Shown piece by piece: positions 24,965 to 38,655 of a stretch of 64,000 bases of DNA (positions are counted from its first letter, which is position 1; each line of letters begins with the position of its first letter). This DNA comes from Hermodice carunculata. Taxonomy: Eukaryota; Annelida; Polychaeta; Eunicida; Amphinomidae. A program made the translations under genes and the position numbers. Under the pieces are notes generated by a model. That model was not told where the DNA came from, ran no database searches, and saw only the letters and a list, made by a program, of their open reading frames with translations. The stretch lies in NCBI GenBank assembly GCA_964020975.1, contig OZ026623.1, forward strand, positions 82,187,123 to 82,251,122, read 5' to 3'.

Positions 24965-27700
24965 GATAAAGCAATGTGGTAATCTTTTCTAACGTGTTTT
25001 CTTATTGGCTGTTGAAAAAGGGGCTATGTAAGGGAAGCCGTCAAAAGTTTGATGTCAGATAGGAAAGGAAAGTGGTCAAGTTTTTTATAAGACCCCTCCT
25101 CCTAAAACTAATGTTGACATTACATTAAAACTTCTGTCTTCCGGAATGTGATATATCTCCAGTGCCTAACACTATGGTAGTCCTCAACTTTTTATTCACA
25201 TCCATATATGAATCATTGATACTGAATCCTGTCAAATTCATAAAGATACATCAGCATTGAAATTTACTCCTTGTTTCTTCTTTTGCATCACGTATTTATG
25301 TACAAGTTTCACAGTATGCATTTATGTTTTCCTGTTTGCATGTAAAATGCCATTGTTTGCGTATATCGATTTTTGTGGGATGGGAAACTAAACAGGCCGT
25401 AAATCCCCTGCTCCCAAACTAAATGCCTGTTTTTTAACGCACATCAAACTTATGACGGCTTCCCTAACAAAAAGAAAGACAATTTGTTATACTTTTTTCC
25501 GTAGGTACTACCGCCATACAGAATGATACCACATATGTTGACTTGTAGAATTTGGTGTTTATGTCACAGGCCTACACAGTAGCATGTAGCAAATTGACTG
25601 TGTGTTTTACTAATTTATGCTAATTTATTGCATTAACCTTGAAACATGTGGAAATATTCCTATCAAAATATAAAGATAATCACTACACTTGCTGCTTTTG
25701 TTATTATTTTCCCAGGTAGCTTGTAAAATCAATAAGCACAGAGGATCAAAAACAAGATGATTGAACTGAATGAATGCATGGATGAAGGCTTTGAGCTACG
25801 AAACAGAAATCTGGTTTTTGTTTTGTTTTTTATATATATTTTTCATCAGATAATCTGTTAGAAAAGTCATACTGCTTGTGACACAGAACACTTTGAAACA
25901 TTCGTAGCTGAGAAGAAAGAACGGGACCAATTTGTTTGTCTATCTGGTTTTGGAAAAATTGCTTGCCTTCATTCATGCAAAAGAAAGCGTAAGTACATAT
26001 ATCAACAAATATGTATGTTACTCTGTACAAAGGGATGCATTCAGCATTCATCTTTTGATCAGGATCTGTTATTTATATAAGACAGGTACAATTGTGTACG
26101 CATTGCATTGGTAAAAAAATGGATGGGTTTGATCATGTTTAATGACGTAATGAAGAAATTATCTGTTCACTGTTAACAATTTCTGACCTGAAATTTCCCC
26201 TTGATATGTGTCCGAAGTAAAGCAGATTTGCTCCAGAAAAGTGTCTGATTTCCAGTGAATTTTTCAAATCATAATATCCATATTGATTCTTTTACTAGCA
26301 AGTAGTCCTATCAGTACATGTACATATACACAACAAACCAAAATTTCATGGGACTGATTAATGAAGGGACCAATGATCTGAACTCCTGATAGCAAAGGCG
26401 TAATTTCGTTTTGATAACCCAAGATTTGTACAGCAAAGCAACTTTAACTCGTAGTTCTATAAAGCTTGTGTGCATACTTAACTTTCCTAAAATTTGCATC
26501 AATTTTAATTTTGCACTTCAAGATACGTACGCATCAGGCTCAAATTAGTTAGAGAAATCTTCATGCACCAAGTACATGTAGATGAGCGAAAGGTGCAAGA
26601 TTAAGTTGTCCAAGAACTTTAAAACTCCATGAAAAGTAAATTTCTTTGTATAAAAGTACCTTGATTGAAAACCTGTTCAGAACTGTAAAATTAGACCAAT
26701 GTTACAGGACCTATTCATTACAAATATATGGTGGTCCTTGTCTAGTGCAACCACTGGGGCAACTACCATTCTTGATAACTACCTTTTGAAGAATTGGGAC
26801 TTTGCTAAGTACTTTTTGAGAGATCACCATTTGGAAAAAAAAAAAAAAGGGGTTGACCACAATTACAAAGGCGAATAAACTTGCAAGTTGTCGAAGTATG
26901 GAGGTCTTTTCTATGCAATTAAACTTGATATGCCAACCTTTCTTTTTGCTCCCCCCTTTTTAGAAGGGGGGGGGGTCACCTTGATACTGTTGCAAGCATA
27001 TATTATATAACAGGGCATACCACTTTCTTCCAATGCCCTTGCTCCCAGGGGACCTCTTACCCTTTTTTTAAATGTAAATAAGTGCCCTCTTGTATCATAA
27101 GCTTCCATGTAGACCTAAACAAGGCTGAACAAGCAAAATTTAAGATGTACCAAAGGGCAAGCTGTTGGAAATTTTCATTTTCCTTTATAGAAATTTCACT
27201 GTTACCTGGAGCCGAAATAATTAGGCCTACACGCATTTCAAAGTCATACCCAAAGGGGCAAATATTAGAATTCCTCGCAGATATGTTTATATTACCCACA
27301 AGGTCAGCAAAAAAACTTTGTAATCATTAATCTGGCATATAACCCCCCAATCTAGATTTTTAAAAATATGTAGGAGAAGAAGGCCTAACCACATAGGCCT
27401 GCTTAATGGGGTAAATTTAAAAGAAAAGTGGAACTTTTTTCACCACGTAGTTTATGGGTTTGCATGATTTCTCTGTGGGGAAGTGGAACATTTGTGCTTC
27501 CTGAATTCTTCAATTCAGAAAAACAACAGTACCATAATTATGCATTTAAGTTTGAAAACCACTGAAATTCTATTCCAATGGGAGTATACAAATCAAAGAT
27601 CAGACAAAGTTAATCTGGTACTGCTTCTGTATATTGCTTTAAAAACGCATATATGTTATAAATGGAGTAGAAAACGCAAAGAACTGAACTATATCATTAC
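24965..27700. other. Non-coding stretch, nothing recognised
   Basis: A small perfect hairpin CCCCCCTT...AAGGGGGG sits at 26951-26975 and an A13 run near 26836-26848. No supported exon. Confidence 0.5.
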
Positions 27701-27756
27701 ACTGTAGGCCCAACTTAATGTTAAACCGCATACATTTACGCACCTTGCTACACTAC

Positions 27757-28184
27757 CTTTTGAGAGTTCCTCCATTATTTGGAATATTGCTCCAGCTCGC
27801 GGTGCCAGCTCATTTCCCTCCCCAAAGTATGCCAAATACTCTGCCCTGGCCATATTGGCATATACCCTCATTAAATTAGCAGCTTGTGCGCCATTCTACT
27901 CCCACAAAGCAGCATCGGGTGCCCTTGTTTGCTCCATGTCGCCTTTTAAGTTTTTTGCGCTTTTAGCGTCACCTTGCAGATGTTCTTTTCGAATCCAGCT
28001 ATCACCACAGTTTTATATCGCCTTCACGGAAGAGCTTTGCTGGCTGCGGGCCCACGGTGTGGGTCTCTCCAAGCAAATACATACAAGAAAGGGCAGCTGC
28101 CTATTATGTCTTCTTGTGGCCGTCGGAAAGAAATCTAATGGCTCCTTCTACACCGCAATTACACGTTTTTACTTCATGCTTTGA
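27757..28184. pseudogene. GC-richer island with long open frames, possibly a decayed exon
   Basis: The island stands out from its AT-rich surroundings by its CpG and GC content. On the minus strand one frame reads from about 28145 down to 27757, interrupted by only two stops. It contains blocks such as GDSWIRKEHLQGDAKSAK and MRVYANMARAEYLAYFGEG and ends at a possible donor (AAAAG-GTAGTG). On the plus strand another frame is open to 28184. I cannot name the protein or decide the strand. It may be an old pseudogene or transposon exon, and chance is possible. Confidence 0.3.
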
Positions 28185-28189
28185 GAAGT

Positions 28190-29360
28190 CTGACATCTGA
28201 TAGCATTCGAATGCCATGCTGTGGTCTAAAATATTTTGTGTCTGGCGTATGGAATACATTACCGATTTGGACGCTTGAAAAACACACTTTTTGTGCACTT
28301 AGCACCATGCTTCGTGAAAATTGGTTTGTCTGCCAACATATACACAACTAAAATACTATTGTTCAATGTATATTGCTTTAATATAGAGTTAATTCATCAG
28401 TGTACAATATCGGGTTTGCATCATTGCTGCCAGATTTAATTTATTTGTATTATCATCACAAAATAATACTTTGTACTCTTGCTACAAAATTTCAAGAATA
28501 TTTCGAGTTTTGAGCATTGCTGACACCATCAAGGAAGATTAAAACCACATCATCTGCATGATTTTAAAACACATGCAACTTATTGACCGACTTGACATCT
28601 GATATCTCATTGCCTAAAAGGTAAAAATAGTATATCAATGTAAACAACAAATAAAATGTGAGATAAGACTCATTTTTGTCTGACATGTTATACGTTTTGG
28701 AAGCTGGATCTCCCTCAAACATCTCGTATACTTTAATTGGTAGACACACTGAGCATTATTATTGATTTGACTTGTAGGTGGGTAATGGTCAGGAACTGGG
28801 CCTCTGAAATCGACACTGGAGTAAAATCAGAAAATGTAAATGTTGTGTTTTGGATAAATGTTGTGTCTTTGGACAATCTTCAAACATAGACATTTTACTA
28901 CCTGGTGGTCAAGATGACAAAGTTAATTTTTGTGATTAATACACCCTCTTTCATCCACAAAGAACTATTTAGACAGGTACTCCATCGTTTTCAGCTTTGT
29001 TGTGAAAGAAAGATTTCTGTGGTCACCATGATAAATCTTTTCCGTGATAAGTAAATTGTCTGAAAACATAATATTTCGGTTTTACCACATTTTAGGTTCC
29101 TCCATGATTATCTAAGCAAATATAGTAATTTCTGTCAGATAATGAACTTCATGGTGCATTTTATAGAATGGAAATCAACAAGTGATAATGAAATGATGAT
29201 TACAGTATGTAACCCACACCCAAGCATCGGCTGTGAATAGGTACTTTGGATGACACTGACCTGGCTCCCACCATTTACACCTCTTTCTTACTTTCTTTAA
29301 TTTTGAAACAGGGGTCAATTAAATTTATGTGGCAAGTTTATGTGGACACACACATACACA
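28190..29360. other. Non-coding stretch, nothing recognised
   Basis: Short AT-driven frames only. No repeat structure recognised. Confidence 0.5.
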
Positions 29361-29494
29361 TAGATAGATGGATAAATAGATAGATAGATAAATCGATAGA
29401 TACACAGATTTATGGACAGATATATGGACAGATATATGGACAGATATATGGATAGATAGATAGTTTAGATGGATAGATAGATAGATAGATAGAT

Positions 29495-29575
<81 letters not shown>
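29361..29575. repeat. (GATA)n microsatellite with variant units
   Basis: Imperfect TAGATAGATG/GATAAATA units and three ACAGATATATGG repeats are followed by about 27 near-perfect GATA units (29466-29575). Confidence 0.95.
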
Positions 29576-29576
<1 letters not shown>

Positions 29577-31678
29577 TGTGTGTGTTGATTTAGTACATAA
29601 AATTGTATTTTTCTACACATAATAGTTCAATAAATTGTGAAGCTGCTAACTACAGGAATGGAAATCTTACACGCCTCTAGCCCTACTGACCTTAGTGCCC
29701 TCTGCAACATAGACACAGACAGTTTCTAATTCTTTCTTGCTCTTGCGTACTGATGTGGTGCTGCCTTACTGGCTATCGTAAAATCGGCTGGGACTATAGA
29801 TTTTAACATTCCACAACTGTGCCGGGCAAAAACAAGTAACCAGGTACAACCAGGCAGTGTTAACTGACATGGCGTATAAAAATTGGTCAAGCCCTGTATA
29901 AAATCATTTCATGGGTAGCAAAAGATTTGAAGTAGGTACACAGGATAGGGCTGCATACAAAATGTGAACGAGTAAGATTGGGCCCTATACACAAAGAGTG
30001 AAGGGCATCTTTTTAGTCCTGTGACACTTAAGTCTGCCAGCTATGGGTGCACCAATTCTTTGTATAGTCAGCAGTTCACAGCATTATTTTCCCCAAATAC
30101 CCTCATGCAGCATCTGCATACACGTTCAAAGCTCAATTTGTTGTTGATCCCAATATAAAATTTTGTGAAATGTGTACCTTGTCGGGGGAATGATAATACA
30201 CTGCATGGTGACCTAAACTTTCAATTCGTCATCAGTGATAGTTTTCAATGGAATCGCTTTCCCTTGTATTTTGTGCAGTGCTCCGTCTTATAAGCCCACC
30301 ATAAAAAAAACATAAAATCATAAACTGAAATAAAGTAAATTTACAATGTTGCCCAATAATAATTTAAAAGTCATTTTGGGTAATTTTTGGTATTTCTATT
30401 CTTAGTTCCTCTGTCACGCACTCTGGTGGGGTCTTCCCAAAATTTTATCTTTTTTAGATCAGAAAATGCAGTCGGAACAAATTACAACACTACAAAATAA
30501 TAACTGCTATATTTACTTCTCCACGTCATTCTCATTGGTGGTTCTGTTTTCCCCTTTTCTGGACATTTCTTATTAAGGGGCTAGTATATGTGAGGCTCAT
30601 ATGATTTCGATGTAATAAAAATGTCTATGTTGGGGATTTCTGCATGAGTCGGGTATGTGAGACACAGCAAAATTTACAAGCGGTGTAGTCTTGCCTGTGA
30701 AATATCTGACTTTGGATACAACTTATTCCATGTAAAACACAACGAGAAGTTTCATCATTTATTCACCACTTATGTATCCTTGAGTGGCAACCACATTATA
30801 CCAGGATAATAATATTCCAAGCTCGGCATGAAAGAATTTCAAATTACTTGCCTTTTGCGGTAACCAGGAATTCTGCTCTTACAACCATACTTTGAATAGA
30901 TGTGCAAGTGAAATTCTTTGCATACTTGCCTGGATAAAAATTGAAAAAGGGGCTGAGCCTAGAGCTTGCATAATACACTCAAAATAGCTGATAACTTCAG
31001 CCTTCATACCTATCACTCATATGTATGTTCCATGCTTGCAGTATTAACGTTATTACGGTCTAAATGATATTGTTTTTCGAAGGTAAACACTTAGAATTGT
31101 TGCTTAATGGTTTACCTTTACAGTAGTGTGAGAGCCTGCCTTCAACATTGTTGGTGGGCAAGGATACAAAAACATAACACATCAGGGGGGGGGGATGAAT
31201 CCAGCAAAGGTCTGGAAAAGCTGTGGCCAAAACATTGACTTATTTTGTCAGAATGGGTGTCAGGGGTTCCTAAACTAGAAACGCTTGCTCTGAAATAGTG
31301 GACTCCAAGCCATTTAAGGCTAAAATGCAGCAAAGACTTGAAGAACAGTTGTAACAAAATTATTTACATGTATTTTGTAAAAAAAAAAAAAGAGGATGGG
31401 CAGAGGGGGGCCAATGCCCGCTCGACCCCTGTTCGACATCCACCCCCATTTGTACTTGTGCTGCTTCTACAATGTAAATTCTAGATCTGATACTTTTCAG
31501 TTATTTATATCAAGTTTAATTGAAGCCAATATGTACATCAAACTTGGATCTGATTTAAATCTTTGTGAAAATTATTGATAGGTTATAACATAACACCAGA
31601 AACTAAAACTTTGTTTCGATATTTTCGATGCTATGAGCTTCTAACCAACCACAAAATATTGTAGCCAAAATGTTAAAT
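29576..31678. other. Non-coding stretch, nothing recognised
   Basis: No supported exon. A G8 run near 31184 and an A13 run near 31379 are the only simple tracts. Confidence 0.5.
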
Positions 31679-31775
31679 AGGATTTGGTCTAGTGGATATA
31701 TGCGTTTCCCATTTCAGCTAGGCGAGTGGTGCCCAAGGTTGCTTGTTCGAGTCCCGTTCATTCCGAACATAAAAT
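31679..31775 (+). mobile_element. tRNA-derived SINE, copy C
   Basis: Same family as 11894 and 12131. The head is AGGATTTGGTCTAGTGGATA, with a clear A box (TGGTCTAGTGG) and a B box GTTCGAGTCCCG at 31745, followed by TTCATTCCGAACATAAAATA. Its B box is the best preserved of the three copies and fits a tRNA-Leu/Ser-like ancestor. The copy ends in an A/T-rich tail. Confidence 0.8.
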
Positions 31776-34700
31776 ATATTCTATCACTTTTTAGAAAAAA
31801 ATCTAGCCCTAACAGTAGCCCTGTAGTTGATCTTGACCATTACTTTACTCTTCAAGTTCATGTATATGTAAAATAAAACAAAGTAAATCTTTTGTGCCAA
31901 TGCCAAAGTTCACACTCCTATCACCTTCATAACGAGGGGAGCGGTAATAGAAGAATCCTAAATATAGAAGTTACTGTGCAGATAACACTTTTAACTGGTA
32001 CAAACTTATACAAATATCTGAATTTAAACATACAGACCAGAGACTGAACAGTTTCATTCCACTCGAACAATCGTGTTGAAATAAGAGTTCTACAGAATGC
32101 AATTTTCACTATGTTTGAGCATGTAAGGCGGTGTCTCTTAAGTATACTCATATTATCTGACTTGCATCATGCCTGCTGGGTTGATTCATTAGGCTCTGGG
32201 TTTGGGTGGCCCATTCACTCGGCAGCCAGTCTTTTTTCAGTGAACCATAAACAGGCCCATGGAAACAAGTACATCCCCTGCCGACTGTTACAAAGATCAA
32301 AGCACTGCATACATTGTATATGTTGTATTATCCAGATGGGCATGCATAGAACGACCGATAATGACATACAGGTCTATGTTTAGTTTGACTTCACATTCTA
32401 TACCTTACATTCAACTATACAATAATCAAAAGTTAGATTGAAATTTGACCTGTGTGAGCTGAATTAGACAGTCTTTCAGAACCAAAAAGATATTTTTCCA
32501 TGTTAAAAATACGCAGGTACTGTGTATTATGGACACTTGCCTACTGAGGACCCTTTTTGTCAGTCACCAATGAGCCCGTAATTGACAGTTTTCACTGCAA
32601 CATATCATGTTTGGCATGTCTCAAATCATTTAATGAATGCAATATGGTAATAACCAATGAGTTCAATACATGTTTCCTACTAACTAGAACTTTGTGATTT
32701 AAAATTTTACGTAGAATGACACTGCACTGTCCTGTAAAATTTGGATCGCAATGTCCGCAAGCAAATATAATAAAACAAAAATACTAATGCAATATGCTCT
32801 CATTTGACCATTTCTTACGTCATCAAGAAGCAAAATTAAATTTTAATCCCTGAAAGTCTGCCACAACTGTCAACAGCATACTAGCAGAGTTTGGTGAGAT
32901 AATGTAGTGTTATTATCAGTTACCCGTGAAAACGTATCCGGTATGGCTTTGATCATAAATGCTTGCACACTATCAGAGTTCCTGGGTGTCATTTCCATAT
33001 CCGAAACGTAGTCCTAATGAAACAAATCCAAGTCAATTCTGACCAAGACAATGTTCCTTGGTATGTTAAGCACAATCACATAAAAAATAATAGTTTGCAT
33101 GTGTAGAAAAAGTCCAAAACGTACATCCAAAAGTGCATAGGGCCAAAAAAGCCACGTTTATGTTTAACATGACAAGACTGCTAAAAATTTGTTTAAAAAT
33201 ATAGGCCTATTGTAGTAAATTGGCTTTAACAGGTGCATCATTTATGTGCATATAGGACCGTACAATTCATGAAAAGGAACCAAACCATGCAGCATAGTAG
33301 ACAATTTGTAAGCACAGATTCCAAATTTGTCGAAATTTCAATAAAATTCAACATTTAAAAATACTAGTTGCAACCACCGTCTCAACAATGATTATCATCC
33401 ATACAAGTCCACAATGTGACACTAACACCAACATCAATCCATCAAAAAAGCCCCTAGGCCTAAAATAACCATCAACAAGAATCCAAACAATATGATTATA
33501 CAATTCAACATGTTTTAAACATGTAGCTAAAGGCATCATGTTGTTTTAAAGAAGATAATTTAAGAGTGTTTCCAAAAGAAATTTTTTTGAATATGCACGT
33601 TTAATGGTCAGAAATAAATACGGTGTCAGAATTTGCAAGTGCACAGATACAAATGTCAAACAGCAGCCAGAAACAGGTGACATCAGCTCTCAAAACACAA
33701 AACTGCAGTCAAAATTTGCAAGAACAGTAGTCAAATTGCATTACAATAGCCAACAATTGTAAGCATAGCAGTCAGTTTTCACTATGGTTTTGAGAAGTAT
33801 TTTGGAAGGGAATATTAAATGTTCAAGGAAGCGTAGAATCCCATAAATCATCTAATAAGCCATTTATTAAGGTAATAATGAAGAATTGAAAAAAAAGGTA
33901 GTATGCCATTGTAACTCATCAGCCAGTCAGCTAAGCATAATGTACATCAAATTTATGAATGTATAAAGTTCAAAAGGTCAAAATGTATAACAACCCTAAT
34001 TATTATGAAAGTCCACCACATTCAGCAGAGAAACAGCTAGAGAACATTGATAGTGTTAATGATGAAGGAAGGGAAAGTGATGACTTCAACTCTGGCTCTT
34101 GCAGTGACCCACCCAGGGAGAATACAGCTTCATGAAAAATAATTGTTGTGTGTAATCTTCTTAACGAAATCACATGTAATAGGTAGAGGTATAAGATCGG
34201 TCTTTAAAAGTACTTTAAAGTGGTTAGTGCTGCCTCTTATCTAGTATAAAGCTTATTTGGCATGATCTTACATGAAAACCTTTCTATGAGCCAAACTGCA
34301 GTCATCCTGGATTGAAAAGTCAGGATGCCGTACAATTCAAAAGTAGCTTTGTCTGACTAAAACTAGCATAAATTACTGAGACACCATATTTTGTATTTTC
34401 TGGATCGTAGTCACGGGAGATTTTGGATATGAAGGTCAGAATGACCTCCAAACTAAAACTATCTGTTGTTCCACGGCATCCAGTTCCAGATATATGGAGC
34501 TTTAGTTTTCTCAAAATGCTGTTAGCTTCCAATTTAAGTTTTGTGCTCTGGTTGACTTAGGAAAACAACATACAAGATTATTTTTGCTAATAAGCCTCAG
34601 GTAGTCAGATCATTCATAAAGTAGGAAGAAGATAATAACGGCTTAGAGTAAGATCATATCGCACAATTTGATGACAAAACTAAATCTGTAGACAATGTGG

Positions 34701-36632
34701 CCCACACTAGGTATTACAAAGCATGATAGATGGCAAACAGTGTAGGACGGCTTTAGGTAATTAAATTGAATTGCATTGCGTGATTTGAACGTCCCCAGAG
34801 GTGTCCTTATGCAATTTTTCAGCAATTGGATGTACGATGGGAGAGAATATTTGTTTTCAGGTTTTGCCCCAAAATTGACAAAGTCGTTAAAATAAAACCA
34901 AATTATCTGATAATGGAGCATGTCCATTTGAAGTAACATGGCTGCAAAAAACCTAAAACGGTACGCCATTATCCAAGTTCAGAGAGAATATGGCTGTTGG
35001 GTTTGGAAAAAGAAGTCAAAATTCTGAAATGTTGATGGACAGACGCCGACAGATGGACTACCAACCTGCATGGTCGCCTGACTAAGAGGTCGGCTGCGGT
35101 TACAATTATGAAAAGGCACCCTCTCTTCATTTCTGTATCAGTGCAATCAATTCTATTTGTGTCTTTTTGTCCAGAGCCATTTCAAGTAGTCATTACCTTA
35201 TTCCGATGTCCAAACTCTATACTCTCCATAAGCTAACTTGTCACTGTTTAATTTATATAAATATTGAAGTACTGTTGCCCATATTGCACATGTTCCTCCG
35301 TAAAATTTTGACATAGGCTGTATAAGCCCAAATAAGTTAAAGGGTCTTCAGTGGGTAACTACTCAGAACATCTTTCAGAGCCTGTACCCGTAATCTGTGA
35401 GTAGCGACTCCTTGTCTAAGCCAAATATTCAGCAAAGACAACCGACATAATAATGGATAAATATGAACGTGACAAATGATGAATTAGCTAAATAAGTGAA
35501 GTTTTGCTTATAAGTGCAGAGCTTCATTAAGAAAGAACGTAGAATACCTATCAAAGCAAACATAATTACTAAATAATATATTACAAGTTCAGATAAGAAT
35601 AAAGTGAATTTACCCCTGAAGTAGTATGTACCCTTTCTAGCTGGACAGGACACATTTGTTCAACCACTTGCCTTTGTTTACCTGAGGTAGAAACGAACTG
35701 GGGTTATATATTCTTTTAAAACTGAATTTCGTTTTATATCCAAATCATCTGTTAATACATGTTTGTGGTATGTATCATCAAAATTGGAATATTTATTGTC
35801 AGCGATACAGTCACAATTTTGGTTAGCTGCGATATCTTCAAGGGTCATTGAAGTAAAAACAAAAATTGTAATTCAGGATATTCTGTGCAATATTATTGCC
35901 ATATTTAAAGGAAATAATGGGGAGATCTTCTATTATGCATTCCTTGGGAATCATGTCATGACGAAATTTCAATTTCAAAAGTGACTGAATATTCAATGAA
36001 TCAATATTTGTTGTGCTTGAAATGAATGCTACAAAACATTTGATCCATCTTTTTCTTTTTAGAATCTGGTTTCCGGGTAGTTGTTGCTTAAGCATACACA
36101 AATTTCACAAAGATTGTGTGGAAATGTGTGTTCGGAATAAGTAAGACCAAATTATTCATTGATTCTAGTTATATCTCGAAATGATAGTGCCTTAAGGGCC
36201 ACATGTAATTGATCAATGCCATTAGAGAAAACCTGTAGTAAATTTTGAACTAGGCTTTTCGTGTCCACATTCCTAAATTTCCTGCTTTTCCTTGATTTTC
36301 TTTGTCCACGACTTCTTCTTATTCTTTACAAGCCTGATTATTATAAAAAGGTGTGTGTGTGACTGCTATCAAGAGTTGCAAAGTCCAAATTCCTTACATC
36401 GCCGAAGACTAAAATTCTGTCATTGAGTCCTAAGGGAAAAGCTGAATTAAGTGTTTGGGTCCAAAAATGGTGCGTTTGTAATGATTTTCTTGTGTTAACA
36501 TAACTGCCTAAGTCTGACAAATTTGGCTGTATGTAATCAATAATTTGTATCCGGCAATCCAAACGTGAATGTTCGTTAGAATTGAAATGGTTACACAAAA
36601 AAGTGTTTAATTTGTGATTTTTAGTTACAGTT
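31776..36632. other. Non-coding stretch, nothing recognised
   Basis: Only short open frames without family signatures. The base composition is even and no array longer than a few units was seen. Confidence 0.5.
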
Positions 36633-36734
<102 letters not shown>

Positions 36735-38073
36735 TTATTAGGAAAACTTCCCCTTTACAGCGGGGGCACCAACGGAACGAGGGAAATTCCATGATGCGTC
36801 CAGAATATTTACAAATAATCAGGCATCCTTATTATCAATCAAATGATCTTCGTATGTTGAAATAAATATAGTAACTAGAAGTAATCATTTATGTCCTCCG
36901 CACCAAAACTAGAGATAAACCACTTATTGGGACAAAACTTTAGAAGGCGTAAGGACATGTACATTATATATGTTTCATATACAATGCAGAACATATAACT
37001 TCCAGCGGTCATTAATAAGAAACAAAAATCAGCTATTACCACAGTATGAATGTACAAGGCAGTTACAAGATTTTCAATTCACCACTATTACATGCTCTTG
37101 GAGATGTGGGTCTGTACCTGAGGGACCTCCGCAGAGTGAGGGGCGGAGGAGGGGGGGGGGGGCAAAGCCACACAGACGTAACAAATACGCCGCAGCGTAC
37201 CCCGGCTCGGTTGGTTTGACTCCATCTGTAAGTTTAAGTCAAGAGAGCACCATCACGTGGTATTTTGTGGCGTTACCGCAATTCCCTACAAAATTATATA
37301 CAGTATACACATCGGAGGAGTTTTGTGTCCAGTAAATCTGTAGTACTATTGTCCATATTGCAGACGTTCCTCTCTCAATGTGTCCGATTGAACCCAATTG
37401 GGGTACACGCTAATCGAGTGTTTTGTCACTTGAGTCCCGTGTCCATTCTGTGTGTAAGTTGATTTCCATATTATTGTATTCAGTTGGTGGGTGAGATCTG
37501 TCACAAAAATAGGTGAATGTTTTAAAAAGCTCTCCATGCGCACATATTAGAGCTTTCGCAGCAAATTAGGATCATTCATAGTATTCCTAGCATTGTCGAT
37601 TCACTACATTATCATTCAGGCATTTATATATCGGAAAGTCAATTGTATTAAAGATGTGTTGACGCAGGGTGGCCTAAATATTCCGTGTTGTGGCATACAG
37701 GGCCTCACTTTGGCATTTTACTCAATTAAATCCTCAGTCATACAGCTGAGTTATGGTCATTCTCCCGTCCATCTGTCGTCATCCTTAAACAATTTCATAT
37801 GTCTGACTTCTTCTACGCTAGCTCTGACCAGATCCTTTTCCTGACCCTAGTAAAACCTTTCGCGGCAGATTATGCGTCATGGCGGCAGCCAGCATAACAC
37901 AAAGTCAGTAAGTGGCACCGCTGTTAAATAAGGTTGTCTAACGCTGGCTGCCACTAACATTCAATTTACACTTTTGTAGCTCAGCATCAAAAAGCGATTG
38001 TACTAGGGGTTGCCTGTACAAGCTGTATGAACCAACATGAAGCTTTGTAATTTTGGCGTTGAAACTATTCCCA
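36735..38073. other. Non-coding stretch with a 10-bp-arm inverted repeat
   Basis: GGCAGCCAGC at 37884 and GCTGGCTGCC at 37943 are perfect complements separated by 49 nt. A G10 run lies near 37153. CpG is locally raised around 37130-37260 without a recognisable exon. Confidence 0.5.
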
Positions 38074-38655
38074 CCCTTACAAAATCAAAATTCTGGGATC
38101 ATGCTGGATTTTGCTGGTATTTGCTGGACATGCTGAGAAGTGCTGGAACCAAGTTGCATTTTGCTGGAAAAAGGACTTAATTTTTTCTCGATTTTCTGGT
38201 TTTTGCTGCCAATGCTGGATACTGGTGGAAACATGCTGGGTTTTGGTAGAAAAAGAACTTAGTTTTTTCAGGGTATTCTCATTGTTGCTGGGAATGCTGG
38301 GTATTGCTGGAAACAGGCTGGATTTTCCTGGAAAGAGAACTTATTCTTTTCAGGGTTTTCTAGTTTTTGTTTCGGATGCTGGATATCGCTGGGAGCATGT
38401 TTGATTTCGCTGGGAAAAGAACTTGTAAAATTTTAGAATGTTAGATTTTTGTTAAAGATGCTGGATTTTGCTGGAGTAGGCCTCAGGGTACAGAACTTAG
38501 AAAATTTTGAATCTTGAGTCTTTGACAGCCCAGCAGAATCCGGCACAGTGTTTATTTTGTTACTGCCTAGTTTTTGATGGGCATGCTGGATTATGGTTGT
38601 TAAGAGTTTGCTGAAATTTACTGGCACAATTTATAGTCCAGCAAACTCTTAAGTG
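38074..38655 (+). repeat. TGCTGG-rich dispersed repeat with 82-bp tandem units
   Basis: It starts CCCTTACAAAATCAAAATTC. The landmark AGAACTTA (AGGACTTA in the first unit) lies at 38172, 38254, 38336, 38418 and 38492, giving exact 82-bp spacing three times and then 74 bp. Each unit carries GATGCTGGATATTGCTGG-like text. The period is not a multiple of three, so the 97-codon frame across it is not a real coding repeat. The element closes with a 14-bp perfect inverted repeat (TTAAGAGTTTGCTG / CAGCAAACTCTTAA, 38600-38652). A related copy lies in opposite orientation at 49905-50193. Confidence 0.85.

Noticed and set aside
29361-29575. CRISPR array or functional GATA-factor cluster
   Set aside because: It is a plain GATA microsatellite with no spacers; factor clustering cannot be distinguished from slippage.
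38111-38404. 97-codon frame with a Cys/Trp-rich repeat
   Set aside because: The 82-bp unit is not a multiple of three, so the apparent protein repeat is not conserved between units.
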